Of a stretch of DNA of 64,000 bases, positions 1 to 12,656 are shown one piece after another. The number at the start of each line of letters is the position of its first letter. Positions within the stretch are counted from its first letter, which is position 1. The DNA comes from Chrysogorgia sp. JL179-B06 (lineage: Eukaryota; Cnidaria; Anthozoa; Scleralcyonacea; Chrysogorgiidae), in contig JAYKKM010000475.1 of NCBI GenBank assembly GCA_035772405.1, positions 186,001 through 250,000 on the forward strand, read 5' to 3'. A program made the position numbers and the translations under genes. The notes under the pieces were generated by a model, which saw only the letters and a list, made by a program, of their open reading frames with translations, was not told the DNA's origin and ran no database searches.

Positions 1-677
1 CTGGTTTTTACTTGAACTTTTAAATTTCCCGAACAAGATACATTATGTTAATATAATTAAATTAGCATTAATTATCATTAATGAGTTTTAAAACTTTCAT
101 TTTTCTAGAAAAGGCCATCTTGCATGCCCGTGTAGCGGGCATCAATTTTTAATCTTGCGTTACCATGTGCGGTATTTTTCAATTGATGACTTCATCGGTT
201 TTCTATGAACCATTTTGACTGGGCCGGACATGAAAGAGTTAATGTGTATTAAAGATTTTAGTTTGGAGCATATTTAATGTATGGAGCTTCTACTGTAGAC
301 TCATACAGTTTTCTGTTGTAAAGTTAACAGTTTTTAAGTAAGCCACCTTAACCCAGACAAAGTTCCATGTTGCTTTTAGGTGCGACGAGGTGGTGGCTCA
401 ATAGCAACAAGCAGAAGAATTGGTCCTGAATTGTCAAAACGATTTTACATTTTCTTCCATTCAAAAGACAGCAGTGAATTAATGAAGCAATAGGAACTTA
501 ATTTCTATAAGCTTAGCGATCCATAATGCTGTATTAAGGTTCATATTTCATATGCATTCTGTCATGCAGAGATGTTAGAAACATTTATATTAGATATTAG
601 ACAATATTTGGTTTTGCATTGAAGATATAGCAGTGACCATATTTTTGTAAATAGGGTATCATGTACAAGCCAGAGTT
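1..677. other. AT-rich non-coding sequence
   Basis: I see no convincing exon, repeat or RNA gene in this stretch. It could contain a 5' untranslated exon or the promoter of the MMD-like gene downstream, because the first coding exon at 2848 is preceded by a splice acceptor, but nothing in the sequence lets me place one. Confidence 0.4.
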
Positions 678-965
678 AAAGGTGCAGTCAAGTCCGTTCT
701 GCACATGTCCATCTTTCTGTTTATATCGTTTGTTTACATTGCATTATATAAAATGAAGTATTGTGGATTTGTTTCCACGCTTGAGCTTTTCTGCCTAAAA
801 AGTGTGTTATAAGCAGTTGTTCTGTTCCTAAATGTGGATAATATATCAAACTACCACTTGCACCTTCGCCACCTTTGAATACTCGCTTTCGAACTGTCGC
901 AAATCTATTCCATTAAAGTTTGTTGACATATCACACATGTGCAGAACGGACTTGATGGCACCTTT
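678..965. mobile_element. Short foldback MITE, about 290 bp
   Basis: The left end (678 onward, beginning AAAGGTGCAGTCAAGTCCGT) is repeated in inverted orientation at the right end (about 935-965, ending in GGCACCTTT) with only a couple of mismatches over about 30 bases. There is no coding capacity between them. This is the structure of a non-autonomous TIR element. The superfamily cannot be set because no clean target duplication is visible. Confidence 0.6.
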
Positions 966-2470
966 ATATAATATATTAACTTTGTACAAACTTAGTCAAT
1001 CAAACAATTAAATAATTAATTAATTAGTTAATAATTAATTAAAAAGATTTTTAATATAAAATATAATGAAATGTGTCCATCACACACAGAAAATTAGAAA
1101 AAGGTCCCACCACATTAAATTGTGTGAAAATGCTGATATTTTATTTATGGAATTTATTATCATGCAATTTTCCACTGACCTTTGCCCTCAGCCAGCCGCC
1201 ATCACTGACAAATATGTCTGCTTCCAAGGTCTGCTTCCAACAGTGATCGAGTGTATTTCACTTTCAAGTTTCAACCGTCCAGTTGAAACTGTAAGAAATC
1301 TTGAAGAGTGGCGCGAGTCTGGAAAATTTCAACCATGACCTTCGCGAAAACAAATCTGGCAAGGTAAACCGTGAATATTTGAAAGTTTTGATTAGCTGAC
1401 GTGTAGATTTGACAAGGTCATTTATAGGCCATGGAAAATTTACTATAAGATATTGGTTGGCCAAACTCGCCAACGGTATATGTAAGCATTTCAAAAGAAA
1501 CCCTCTTTAGTGCATTATTGCAAAGTGCCTCGTTTAATTTGACAGCTCGGTTGTGGTTTCTATTTAAATTTGCGGTTTATACATTTTCTATTATTATTAA
1601 TAGTGGCCTTTCTTCCGATGTCTTTTGTCGATTTTTTCACAAAAAATAACTAGTTTGCAAATTTGTGACGAACTTAAAACTATTGAGGTTCTTTAAAGGC
1701 GACGGTGTGGGCCCGACCCCCTGAGAAAATTTGTACTCTTGAGTCTTCATTTGCCTCAGTTAGGCTGGCCCTCCCAAGGATTTTCCTGGCCCCCCTTGAC
1801 AGAAAATCCTGGGGGCATACAGACAAACTTTGTTTCTTTATGAGATCTCAGATTTAATTCTGTTCAAATCTGTGTCACTTCAGAATCCTAATACTGTACC
1901 TGCAGGGCTGTCTTTGGCCTTGCTAAAAAAATGATTGCAGAGTGTTTATGCAGCTCCTTCATATTTATGCATGAGTCAATTCCCATCCCCCTGTAGGAAC
2001 CCCTAGGGCCCTTACTGGTGGGCAAATGCCCCCCCCCCCCCCCAGAGCACAAACCAGTTAAAGATACAGTTTAATTATGACATAAACCATAAGAAAACAT
2101 TCACTCTCTATTATGACATAAACCATAATGAAAACATTCACCTTTGTGGATTTCAACATTGTCGAATCCGGGGGTGGAATAAATCAATATTAGGGCATCT
2201 TTACCCTGATGAGGGATAAGCTGCCATTCACAAAATATGTGATCTAATTTTGCTTATTTTTTACACATGCACCTGCCCTTTGTGATACTTTAATGACAGG
2301 TTTCAATACCTCTTCCCACTCACATATTTTGTGAATGGATCCTATGCCTGGTTGTGTGCCCTGTGTAGGAAGTATTCTGTATAAATAGTGCAGGATATCC
2401 CTAGCTAGAGGAACCAATCAGATTTGCACAAAAAGCATTATCCACTGTTTTGGTATATGTACCGGTATAT
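966..2470. other. Non-coding sequence upstream of the MMD-like gene
   Basis: There is no supported exon here. It contains a poly-C tract near 2030-2043, a 36-40 bp direct duplication around 2065-2140 (ATTATGACATAAACCATAA twice), and a small inverted repeat near 2224/2337 (CCATTCACAAAATATGTG). A short open frame at 1066-1338 has no recognisable similarity and is probably chance. Confidence 0.4.
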
Positions 2471-2477
2471 GCTAATT

Positions 2478-2598
2478 AACAATTATTCACCAATTAGTGG
2501 CATCGAATAGTGGTGGATATTTACCAAGCAGGAAAGCAGCGATTGAGGTAAATATCCACATTATTCACCAACACTGAGGTGAATAATTGTTTTAGTAA
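2478..2598. mobile_element. Palindromic MITE fragment
   Basis: An imperfect palindrome: AACAATTATTCACCAA on the left is mirrored by GAGGTGAATAATTGTT on the right, and TGGATATTTACC is mirrored by GGTAAATATCCA inside. It is about 120 bp with no coding capacity. It probably belongs to a dispersed foldback family; only this copy is obvious in the window. Confidence 0.5.
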
Positions 2599-2860
2599 GT
2601 ATATGTATACATTACACGTAAATACACACGTGATCTTTTTTGAATTTACCTGTCACACTGACAAATTGGCTGGCAGCCATTTTGCCTAAACACTGTAGGT
2701 GATTATTATGAAATAATCCAAAGTAGTTTGACCAATCAGCGTAAGAAATATGTAAATTGTTGTACAAATATTATGAAGAGTGGAGTAATGGGATTTCAAC
2801 AGCCCTGAAGAACACGTTTATAACTTTCACATTTAATTTAATTTCAGTATATCAAGTTTT

Positions 2861-4176
2861 ATGAATCCACCTGCAAAAAAGAATGAAGCTTATCATCCAA
2901 CTCATCAAGAAAAGGTTGCCAACTGTTTCACACATGGGGTAAGATTTGAAATTTTATCACATATGTCAGCAACAGTGCAGCTAGCTTAAGTAATAGTTTG
3001 GGGTAAATTACCATGATTTATAAATGCAGGAGTTGAACCATAATTCAACTTTTTACATACATTTTTACATACAGGTGCAAAAAATACAATGGAGAAAAAT
3101 TATATATGTCTATTATATGTGGATTTATATGTTGAATAGCTATAGGACCTCACTGGATAGGTTTTTCAGGTTTTGAACATTACCAGCTCTTGGTGATTTA
3201 ATAGTAATATTTAAATATATATATATCTGTTTAGGTGTTTGTATTCCCTGCTGCAGCTGGTCTGGTTCTTTTACTCTTGTCAGGGAAGACATTGATGCAT
3301 AATTTTGTTGCCTGGCTGTATGGTCTTTCTATGATCGCTCTCTTCCTTATTTCTACATCGTTTCATGTTTTATGTCTGACAAGCAAGTTTGGGTAGGCAA
3401 ATATTATTTAAAACTGTACTGTTATTAAGTAACATTGTACTGTTATTTTAAGTTAGCATAGAAAAAAATGAAGAATTTTATTTTACCTTATTTTGCAACC
3501 TATATACAGGTAGGCAATCTGCATTAATTAGGTGTCACAGTAACTTAGTGCATCATTAATTTCTCTTTCTCACACTGGGTTGCCATAATTGATCTGCCTA
3601 GTGCATTAAGAATATATTCAGTGCTCACACAAAGGTGACAAAAACAAAAAATGCTACCCTACCAACATGTGACCTAATGTTGCCACTTTCTCTTTAGGCC
3701 CCCAGTGTGAGAAACATGTTTCTTGTTTATTTCATGACTCAGACAGTGAGAAATGCCAAAATTCCATCTCAACCAATTCTACGCATTCATTCTTGATGCC
3801 ACATTTGGTATTTTTTATGAAATAACCATTAACCCTCAGTAACAGTATTTAAGTTTTAATACTGATGTCATAAGCCAATCAGGAATGAGTAAAATTGATT
3901 GTGATGGATTATTATCCTGTTAATATTTTATGAAAGCATTTGTAAAAATGCAGAAATGGCCTAACTGGGACCACCTCTTGAATCTAGTACAGTACAAGCA
4001 TCTGGTCAAGCACTGAAACAGATTCATTTTATATCTTGAGACCTCAATCACAAAACAATACTGATGTTGATACAATTCCATTTTTAATTGTCAGTGCTCT
4101 CAGATGGTATCTTCATCTTGGTGATCGCATTGTTATTTATACATTCATTGCTGCCTCTTATATGCCCTGGTAAGTC

Positions 4177-4239
<63 letters not shown>

Positions 4240-7200
4240 TAGATAGATATGCATAGACACATGTCACAGACACACACAGACACATGCACACAGAGTCAGG
4301 GCAGTCACAAAGGGGGGGGGGGGAGCATAGGGACTGTGACAGCCCTAGCAAAACTACGTGCTGTTGGAAAATAAAGGATTTGTTGGCAAATGAAACTTTT
4401 GTTGGCAAATCTTTTTTTTTCCAAGACAGCATTAAATTACCGTTCAGAAATCGAAATCACGAAATATACAGCAGAGGAACTGAAGTGTGATATATGCCAG
4501 GCCTTTCTATACTACAGTCATTGGTTAAACCCCACTTTCATTGACCCCCTAGAAGCCAATATACTGATACATGTAGTTCCATCTTTCCTGTGAGTCAAAG
4601 TTTTTGGTAGTTTGGTCGTTTTAATATTTAGCAATTTTCATGTCACCTAATGATATGTCCAAGAACATTCTGGGTTTATTATTTTTGAATGACCACACTC
4701 AATGACTTACCACACCCATTTGTCGGCAAAATTAATTCTCACACCTCCCTGCTCAACCCCCTTCGGCCCTGAACTACAGAGTGACAGAAAACAGACAAAT
4801 GTGCACATAATTACTAGCTATTTAATTACAGACTTGTATATATTTTTTTACCACTAGGTTGCTACTTCAAGATGTTGGTCCTATTGGAGAGTTTGTAACA
4901 TGGTTATTGTGGTCTGCAGTTGCCTCTGGAACTATCTTTTCATTTTTCTTTTATGAAAAGTAAGGGGGGTGTTTACAAATTCCAGTGTTTTCGAAAAGTT
5001 CTGTTTTCTTCAACTGAAAACGCTGTTTAATGTGGAAAGATGAAAATGGGAAAAAGTTGTATTTGAAAACCAAAACTGATTTGTGTGGATGGGATCAGTG
5101 TGAGATACATTTTAATAAATAGCTATGTTTTATATGAATTCTCGCTGCCATTTTGACATTAACATCTGTTTTAGATACAAGATGCTTGAAACACTGTTGT
5201 ATCTAATACTTGGTATTTGTCCTTCATTTTCTCTCTTCTATGTTGTAAGTATTAATCCAATTACGCGGAAGACTTTAATGTGTGCTGTCAGGAATAGTGG
5301 TGTATCTTTCGTTCATTTTCCGTTTATATCAAACTTATAATAATAATATTTATTCAGGATACCCACATCACAGTTAGTGTTTTTCCGTTGGTCCTGTAAC
5401 ATATGAAAGAAAATACAATGCAACAAAATACAATCAGCACAATTAATACTATGTATACAATACAATACAAGCAATATGCAATACAATGTAATCAATACAA
5501 TGCAATGTAATGTAGCGTAATATATAATGCAATGATACAACAGAATGCAATATAATACAATTCAATAGAATGCAATGCAATACAATGCAAGCAATACAAT
5601 ACAATGCAATGTACGGTAATCAATGCAATGCAATATAGTGTAATGTAATAGAACGCAATACAACAGAATGCGATATACTACATCCCTTCAAGACAAATTA
5701 GAAGATCTCGTCGCACCTGCTCCGAATGATAACTCCCTCTTTTTGCCTCCCTCTTCAGATGAAATGTAAACCTTTCTCCGCCGCCAATACTTCTCCTGGG
5801 CCGGACCGCGTGGAATATCGCCACTTGAAAAGCATTGATCCATCGTGCTCTATTCTTTCTCTTCTTTTCCAGCACTGTTTCGATTTCCCTCCAGCCTGGA
5901 AGTCAGCAACTACGGTGCTCATCTACAAGAAAGGATGCACAGACGAGCCTTCCAACTTTAGGCCCATTGCCCTTATGTCTTGTCTGTACAAGCTATAGTT
6001 ATGGGTGTTATTGCCAAGCGTCTAACATCATGGGCAATTGATCAGGATATTCTATCCCAGGAACAGAAAAGTGCTCGCGTCCCAGCGAAAGCTGTTATGA
6101 ACATACCTTTCTTCTACAGTCTATCGTCGGTTATGCCCGGCGAAACCACAGAAATGTTTACGTCGCTTGGCTTGATCTTCGAAATGCTTTTGGAAGTATC
6201 CCCCATTCTACCATTTCCACAACCCTTTCTCACATTGGTGTTCCTCAACCTCTAATTGAAATGATCACCAATTCATATTCCGGAGCCACCACCAAGATAC
6301 GTACTCCTTCCAGTTTGACGTCTGATATACCAGTTTTATCTGGTGTTAAACAAGGCTGTCCGTTATTAGCCCGATCATTTTCAATTTGACCATCGACATC
6401 ATCTTACGCGCGATTAAACGAAAAGCTTCAGACATTGGTGCTGCTAAACTCCATGGTACTCCTATCTCTGTTCTTGCTTACGCCGACGATCTAGTCATTA
6501 TCTCCTGAAATAAAGACCGACTCCAGAAACTTCTAGATGCTGCTTCTTCCACTGCTACAATCCTTGGTTTATCCTTCAGACCCGATAAGTGCGCTTCTAT
6601 TAGTCTTACCTGTTCCAGATCCATTGATTCACAATCCTCTTTTGAACTGAATGAATTTATTGTCCAAAACAATTCCATTCCTTCCCTTGACCGTGAACAT
6701 CCTTACAAATACCTTGGTGTTCCTATTAGTCTAATCCATGACCCAGATAATATCTCTGATTTAGTTCAAAACCTTACACTTTTGGCTCCTTGGCAAAAAT
6801 TGGACATGATCCGCACCTTTCTTCAACCTTCTTTAACATTCACTCTTCGTGCTGGGTTCCCAAAGAAAGAACATCTTCGTGAATATCGTTCACGTCTTGT
6901 TTCCACCATTCGTAGAATATGTTCTCTTCCATCACGAGCCTCTACTTTCTACATCTTAATCCTTGTGGACCCGAGCCACAAATCGACTCATAACCTTGGT
7001 ATTGAAATTAAATTCAATGACAATGGACTTCCTGTTCTTTCTTCTCAAAACTGTGGTTCTGTTTTAGCTAAAGATTGCAGCCGTTTCCTACATTTTCATG
7101 TCCAAGACCAGTTTGCATCAACTCTATTTGCTCTCCCTGATCAGGGGAAAGTTGCCCGGGCTCTCACTACTGATACCTTTGCCAACGGATCTACGTGGCA

Positions 7201-8438
7201 GTACAATGGTTGCAACATCCGTTTCAGGGACAGGCGTTTTATTCATCGTGCTCGACTTAATTGCCTTCCTCTAAATAATGTCAAGAGCCGGTGGTCTAAT
7301 GCCAGCCCAAAATGTCGCCGTTGTACTTCGGATGAGACCCTTCCTCATGTCTTGTGCCACTGTCTTCCAAACATGCCCAGTATTCTCTGCAGACACAACA
7401 CCATAGTTGATCGTATCACCAACGCCGTTCGACATGGAACTGTTACAACTGACCAACAAGTTCGTGCTGCCAACTCTCGTCTTTAATTTATAATAAAAAT
7501 GGATAGTGTAAGAGAACGCAATACAACAGAATGCAATGCAATGCAATAGAATACAATACAATAGAATGCAATTGCAATAGAACCCAATGCAATAGAATGC
7601 AATGCAATGCAATATAATACAATACAATAGAATACAATACAATAGAATCCAATGCAATGCAATGCAATGTAATGCAAATTTGCAATAGAATGCAATGCAA
7701 TATAATGCAATGCAATGCAATACAAATTTGCAACAGAATGCAATGTAATGTAAATGCAAATTTGCAATAGAATGCAATGCAATGTAATGCAAATTTGCAA
7801 TAGAATGCAATGCAATGCAATGCAATGCAATGCAATACGATACAATAGATGTAAAGCAAAGCAATACAATACAATAGAATGCAATACAATATAATGTAAT
7901 ATAATACAATACAATACAATACAATACAGTGCAATAGAATGCAATGCATGAATACAATACAATATACAGTAATACAATAGAATGCAATACAATAGAATGT
8001 AATATAATACAATATAATACAATACAATACAGTGCAATAGAATGCAATACAATAGAATGTAATATAATACAATATAATACAATACAATACAGTGCAATAG
8101 AATGCAATGCATGAATACAATACAATATACAGTAATACAATAGAATGCAATGCAATGCAAAATAATACAATGCGATGCAATGCATATAGCAGGTTACAGG
8201 TTACTTTGCACGGCATTCATGTCCTCAATGCTAATTTACTTCTTTTCCCGCCTGTTGATTTCAGCGTGAGTCAAAAGCTTTGGTGGAATTGGTGTGTGGA
8301 GGTGTTTTCTACGTTGGAGGTGTGGCATTTTACAAAGCTGATGGTCGTATTCCTTTTGCGCATGCCATTTGGCATCTTTTTGTTGTATGTGGAGCTGCAT
8401 GTCATTTCTATGCTGTTGCTACCCACTTATACAACTAG
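2861..8438 (+). CDS. MMD-like PAQR-family seven-transmembrane protein
   Basis: Six coding exons with GT/AG borders and compatible phases: 2861-2938 (the exon itself begins at 2848 after an AG), 3235-3392, 4095-4169, 4858-4959, 5175-5244 and 8265-8438, ending in TAG; total 218 aa. The start ATG gives MNPPAKKNEAYHPTHQEKVA, followed by NCFTHG, which closely resembles the N-terminus of monocyte to macrophage differentiation factors. Hallmark PAQR residues are visible: STSFH in exon 2, LGDR in exon 3, and near the C-terminus DGRIPFAHAIWHLFV with the conserved His residues of the family metal site. Several hydrophobic segments fit a seven-TM fold. Vertebrate MMD is about 238 aa, so this copy is near full length. 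PAQR proteins of the MMD branch are Golgi or lysosomal membrane proteins linked to signalling; the exact role here is inferred. A 5' untranslated exon must lie upstream. The last intron (5245-8264) is enlarged by a retroelement and microsatellites. MMD versus MMD2/PAQR10 cannot be separated. Confidence 0.9.
3545..3720. repeat. Short inverted repeat in intron 2 of the MMD-like gene
   Basis: TTTCTCACACTGGG near 3566 is mirrored by CCCAGTGTGAGAAAC near 3700-3714. The span is about 150 bp and non-coding. It is probably a small MITE; no target duplication is evident. Confidence 0.4.
4176..4250. repeat. (GACA)n microsatellite
   Basis: About 16 uninterrupted GACA units pass into GATA units. It starts only a few bases after the splice donor at 4170, so it sits at the very beginning of the intron. 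A G-run follows at about 4312-4323. Confidence 0.95.
5405..5680. repeat. AATGC/AATAC-type microsatellite, left block
   Basis: Degenerate pentamer-type repeat built from AATAC, AATGC and GAATGC words. It continues at 7514-8190 on the other side of an R2-clade retroelement, so the two blocks were probably one array before insertion. Confidence 0.85.
5672..7513 (+). pseudogene. R2-clade (restriction-like-endonuclease type) LINE remnant, 5'-truncated
   Basis: Broken reverse transcriptase reading frames run along the + strand. The 5' part at 5726-5998 contains SPGPDRVEYRHLK and the motif FRPIALMSCLYK. The catalytic YADD lies at 6479-6490, followed by an in-frame stop at 6506-6508. The longest intact stretch (6782-7486) covers the thumb/C-terminal part and ends with a zinc knuckle of the form C-x2-C-x7-H-x4-C (CRRCTSDETLPHVLCHC), which is typical of R2/R4/NeSL-type elements. 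No clear restriction-like endonuclease is seen after the knuckle, so either the 3' part is degenerate or the domain is not recognisable. At least three frame breaks make it non-functional. A 21-bp perfect direct repeat (5651-5671 and 7514-7534) flanks it and is probably the target site duplication. A short AATAAAAAT-like tail precedes the right copy. Confidence 0.8.
7514..8190. repeat. AATGC/AATAC-type microsatellite, right block
   Basis: Nearly 700 bp of mixed AATGC, AATAC, AATAG and AAATTTGC words. There is an internal duplication of about 60 bp (for example 7990-8040 and 8050-8100), and a longer segment near 7930-7990 is repeated near 8100-8150. It lies in the last intron of the MMD-like gene, ending about 75 bp before the final exon. 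Confidence 0.9.
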
Positions 8439-8444
8439 ATACAA

Positions 8445-8865
8445 AGGCTGTATGACATGATAAATGCTGTATGGCGTGATAAAGGCTGTATGGCATGATA
8501 AAGGCTGTATGGCATCATCAAGGCTGTATGGCATCATAAAGACTGATATATGGCATCGTAAAGGCTGTATGGTGCATCATAAAGGCTATATGACATCATA
8601 AAGGCTATATGGCATCAAAGGCTGTATGACATCATAAAGGCTCTATGGCACCAAAGGCTATATGACATCATAAAGGCTATATGGCATCAAAGGCTGTATG
8701 GCATCATAAAGGCTGTATGGCATCATAAAGGCTGTATATGACATCATAAAGGCTCTATGGCATCAAAGGCTAATAGGCTATATGACATATGACATCATAA
8801 AGGCTGTTATATGGCATATCATAAAGGCTGTATGGAATCATAAATTAAAGGCTGTATGGTCGGCT
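8445..8865. repeat. 18-19 bp minisatellite just after the MMD-like stop codon
   Basis: About 20 degenerate copies of AAAGGCTGTATGGCATCAT begin within 20 bases of the TAG. They probably lie in the 3' UTR of the MMD-like transcript. Unit variants (TGTATGACATCAT, CTATATGGCATC) are interspersed, so the array is old enough to have diverged. Confidence 0.85.
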
Positions 8866-9116
8866 TTAAAACACGAGGTGATAATAGTCGGGTGTTTTAA
8901 TAATAATGTATTTATATATTGCGCAAATTTACAGAATACAAAAAGTACAGAATACAATACAGAGTAATGTACTAAACTAATTACAGGATTTAAAATTCTA
9001 AAACAAGATACTAACTATATAAAAACAAAATATAAACATTCGATAAATTATATGCTAACATAAAAAGATGAGACTTCAAATGGCTCTTAAAAGTATGAAT
9101 AGAATCAATCTGTCTA

Positions 9117-9523
9117 TAGGGCCTGTTTATATGATCCCAGTATACCGCGGGATGTCCCAGCTGCCCGAGACGTATTTCATCCTGGGATATCCCGGTGTTG
9201 CGTGAAAATGTTGATAATAATTTCTCAATGAAATAAAAATTAATTTTATTCTCATAAAAAGCATCCCAACGAATGTTTTTTCATTTTGCCACTTTTTGGA
9301 TATTTTACCTGGTCAGACGACGTTTTAAATTTCAATTCGCTTCAGGTGAACCGGGATGTTGCGTTTATATGGGAAAGAATCTGTCCCCGGATCTCGGTTG
9401 CTTCAACCGGTCAAGCGGGATGTCCCGGTCTCCATATAAACGCAACTGCGAAAATAACAGTAAATTATATACAAGCCCAGATCCCGCTATACCGGCATGT
9501 CCCGGTATAACAGACCCTTAGAT
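9117..9523. mobile_element. TIR element with GGGCCTGTTTATATG-type ends
   Basis: The left end TAGGGCCTGTTTATATGATC and the right end TATAACAGACCCTTA are imperfect inverted copies. The inside holds several palindromic blocks (CCCGGGATG/CATCCCGG type). It has no credible ORF and is about 405 bp. Its termini resemble the element at 58580-59112. Confidence 0.55.
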
Positions 9524-10591
9524 CGCGTGGCCACTAGCGCGTTCTATATAATTTGAGAGCAGCAGCAGCAAAGGCTCTATCTCTCAAAGTCTTCATAGTA
9601 ATACAGAATATAGTAATACAGCGCATATAGAAGTAAATCACTGGAATTTCTAAGATTATGATGTGATGACTTAATTACTAAAAGACTATTGGTGTGCCAA
9701 ATTTATGCAGATTTTAGACTTGATAAAACACGTGCTGTGAGTTTATTTGAACTACATCAAAGCGGACGAACCATTTTATTCGTTCATTGACGTAATACAT
9801 ATTACTCGTTGAAAATTCTTTTGTAATGAGTTGTGAGTCGTGAAAAAGTAAATTAAACATTTTGACGCCTTTTCAGTTTTCACGCTTGGCCCTTGGCAAC
9901 CTCGTACCCAGGGTCTTATCTCCGCTCGCCGCCCGCGGCGAGGTTGGGCCCTTGGAAGGCAAATTGCGGGATGTATCTGCATTAGTCCCGACTCGCGGTC
10001 ATCACGACTCGTCCGAGCAGCAACACGAATATTTAATTTAATAATCAAGTTTTACAATTGTTGGGCATACCGACAAAAGAGGCTGCACAATTTTAAGGAA
10101 AATTTACTCAATCTAATTATTGCCCCAGAATCTAGGGCTGTCACTTCCCGTTGCACCCTCTACCGCACACTATCCCTTGCAATATGAATATCCTACACAT
10201 CAGAAGCTCTATAAAGCCTTGAATAACCCCCTATATATCGAAAAGGCCAAGAAACCTCTGCGGAGAAAAAAGGTTAATGATGTGATTTGTGTCACGTAAA
10301 AAACGGTGCACATCATGGTTTTCATCATACATTTTTTCGTTGTATATAAAATTATCTATCTCAATTTTGAATGAATATATTTGCGTTACTTCAAAACTGT
10401 CTCAAGAATTTTGCGGGAACTTTTGCGTAAAAGTTGAGATTAACTGGTGATTACTTATAAGACAAACAATGTATCATGTTTTAATAGTTACGAATAAGCT
10501 GACATTAACAGATGAATGTTTTGTGATGTGTTTTGGCGGTTTTATATTCGAGCAGGATTATAAACTTGAATTGCTCGGGTAACATTTTGTA

Positions 10592-10592
<1 letters not shown>
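9524..10592. other. Intergenic sequence with MITE fragments
   Basis: There is no supported gene. A fragment near 9889-9960 begins CCTCGTACCCAGGGTC and resembles the end sequence found at 63362. The rest is AT-rich and unremarkable. Confidence 0.4.

Positions 10593-10621
<29 letters not shown>
10593..10621. repeat. Poly-G tract of 29 bases
   Basis: An uninterrupted run of G. Its length may be unreliable, because homopolymers of this size are hard to sequence. Confidence 0.95.
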
Positions 10622-10622
<1 letters not shown>

Positions 10623-10894
10623 TGAGCATAACTTGCATGTCCGAATAAATTATGACGTTCGTCAATATTAATCATAACACCTGAAGAACATCGTTATGCC
10701 TAAGCATTATTATACATGCACGTTTTTCGTTAAAACATGGACATGCATTAGAAACATGCAGTTCAGTCTCGGCAGTGTGCGGGATTCGAAGTATTTAATA
10801 CCGCGTGGATATCTCCCGTGCATGGGGAATGCGCCATGATGGTATATTAACCACAAAAGCAAATGTATTAGGTATATTCAAGTTGAATCTAAAT

Positions 10895-12656
10895 CTTTAA
10901 TCTGTAAAGGTTGCCCATCGGTACAGATATAAAACAATACAAAAATTATGCTAACTATATGTAAAATACACTGAAAATAAATAATAAATAAAATGTCATA
11001 ATTAAGATGAAAAATGTTTGCGAAGTGCAGATTTAAATATAACTACACTTTGGCTGTCAATTATGCTATTTGGTAATAAATTCCATTCTTTTACTGTTCT
11101 TGTAATAAAACTGTTCTTATATGAATTACTTTTACTACCAATTTCAATAAACTTCTTTGGATGGAATTGTCTGGTCCGTCTTTGTTTGGATTTCACATGC
11201 GAGGGTAGTTTCAGTTCTATGTTGTTAACAATTTTAAACATCATAGTTAGTCTTGCTTCTTTTCTTCTTTGTTCTAATGTGGGCCATATTTTAGTTCACT
11301 CAAAATTTTGGTCATTGTTCCTGGGGTTCTCGCATAACATGCCTTTACAAAACGTGCAGCTCTGCGCTGTACCCCTTCTATGTTGTTGATTTGTTTCTTT
11401 AGATGCGGATCCCATACGCTGTTAGCGTATTCCAATTTCGGCCTTACAAGAGTGAAGTAGGCGCGTTCTTTGATTTCTAATGGGCATTCACTTAAATTTC
11501 TTTTGAGAAAACCGAGTGTTCGGTTTGCTTTGCCTATGATTTCAGCGATGTGATTGTTCCAGCTCAGTATGGTATCCAGCTCGACACCAAGATATTTATG
11601 GTGCTTTACTGATTTTAAGGGCTTGTCAAAAAGTGTGTAGTGGTGCTCTACAGGATTACGGGAACGATGGACTCGAAGGACTGAGCATTTATCAGCGTTA
11701 AAACCCAGTTGCCCATTTTAGTGACCAATTCCCTAATGTATCAAGCAAGATCTTTCTGTAAGGAGAAAGCATCTGATGTATCACCAATGACACCATAGAG
11801 AACACTATCGTCAGCAAAGAAACCAATATCTGCAATAATTTGATTGCCAATGTCATTGATATATATCAGAAACATCAACGGGCCGAGAACGGTGCCCTGA
11901 GGAACTCCAGATGTCACAGTAGATATAGATGAGGACTCACCATTAATGACAACCACTTGAGATCTTCCAGTGAGCCATGCTTTGAACCAATCTTTCAAAT
12001 TTCCACGGGCACCATAGTAATCAAGTTTACCCAGGAGACGTTTGTGGGGCACACTGTCAAATGCTTTAGTAAAATCAAGTAGTAATAAGTCCGTTTGTGA
12101 ACCCTGGTCGAGGTTTCTTGCAACTTTCTCAATGATTGTAATTAATTGCGTTTCGCATGAATGACCTCTGCGAAAACCATGTTGGAAATCAAGCAGCAGC
12201 TTGTACGAATCAAAATGATTCATTATATGATGGAAGATGACATGTTCCATTATCTTGCATGGTACAGATGTTAACGATATGGGTCTATAATTACTGACTT
12301 CCTTTCTGTCGCCTTTTTTAAATATATTGGTATAACATGTGCTTTTTTCCAATCATTGGGAACTTGTCCATACTTAATTGAATGCATGTCAAAGATGAAG
12401 CAAAGATATGGTGCTATCTCCTCAGCTGCTTCTTTCAGGACCCAACATGAGAGGTCGTCAGGTCCATTGGCTTTCTTTACATCAATATTTTTTAACAATT
12501 TTGTTATTCCTTCTAATCCGAAGATAATCGGTGGGATTTCTGGGATGACACTTGGACCTAAGGTAGGTATATTGCTGATATCCTCGTTGGTGAATAATGA
12601 GCTAAATTGATTGCTGAAAAGTTCTGCCTTTTGTGCATTGAATACACGAGATAACG
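10895..12656 (-). pseudogene. CR1/Jockey-like LINE fragment (reverse transcriptase)
   Basis: On the minus strand a reverse transcriptase is readable in broken frames. The fingers/palm start near 12656 (KKANGPDDLSCWVLKEAA). The central block at 12352-11741 has NYRPISLTS, GFRRGHSCETQL, LDFTKAFDSVPH, SGVPQGTVLGPLMFLIYIND and the catalytic FADD (about 11807-11818). A C-terminal piece at 11244-11002 contains RTVKEWNLLPNSII, typical of the end of CR1/Jockey-type ORF2. The 5' half including any endonuclease is missing, so the copy is 5'-truncated, and frame breaks near 12300 and 11740 inactivate it. It lies between the two host genes. Clade assignment within CR1/Jockey/L2 is tentative. Confidence 0.85.

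Noticed and set aside
4175..4432. Minus-strand frame of repeated CLSV residues
   Set aside because: It reads the (GACA)n microsatellite.
7271..8216. Three overlapping minus-strand open frames of 225-304 codons rich in Cys, Ile, Leu, His and Tyr
   Set aside because: They are translations of the AATGC/AATAC microsatellite in three frames; a repeat with no stop codons in that strand gives long frames by itself.
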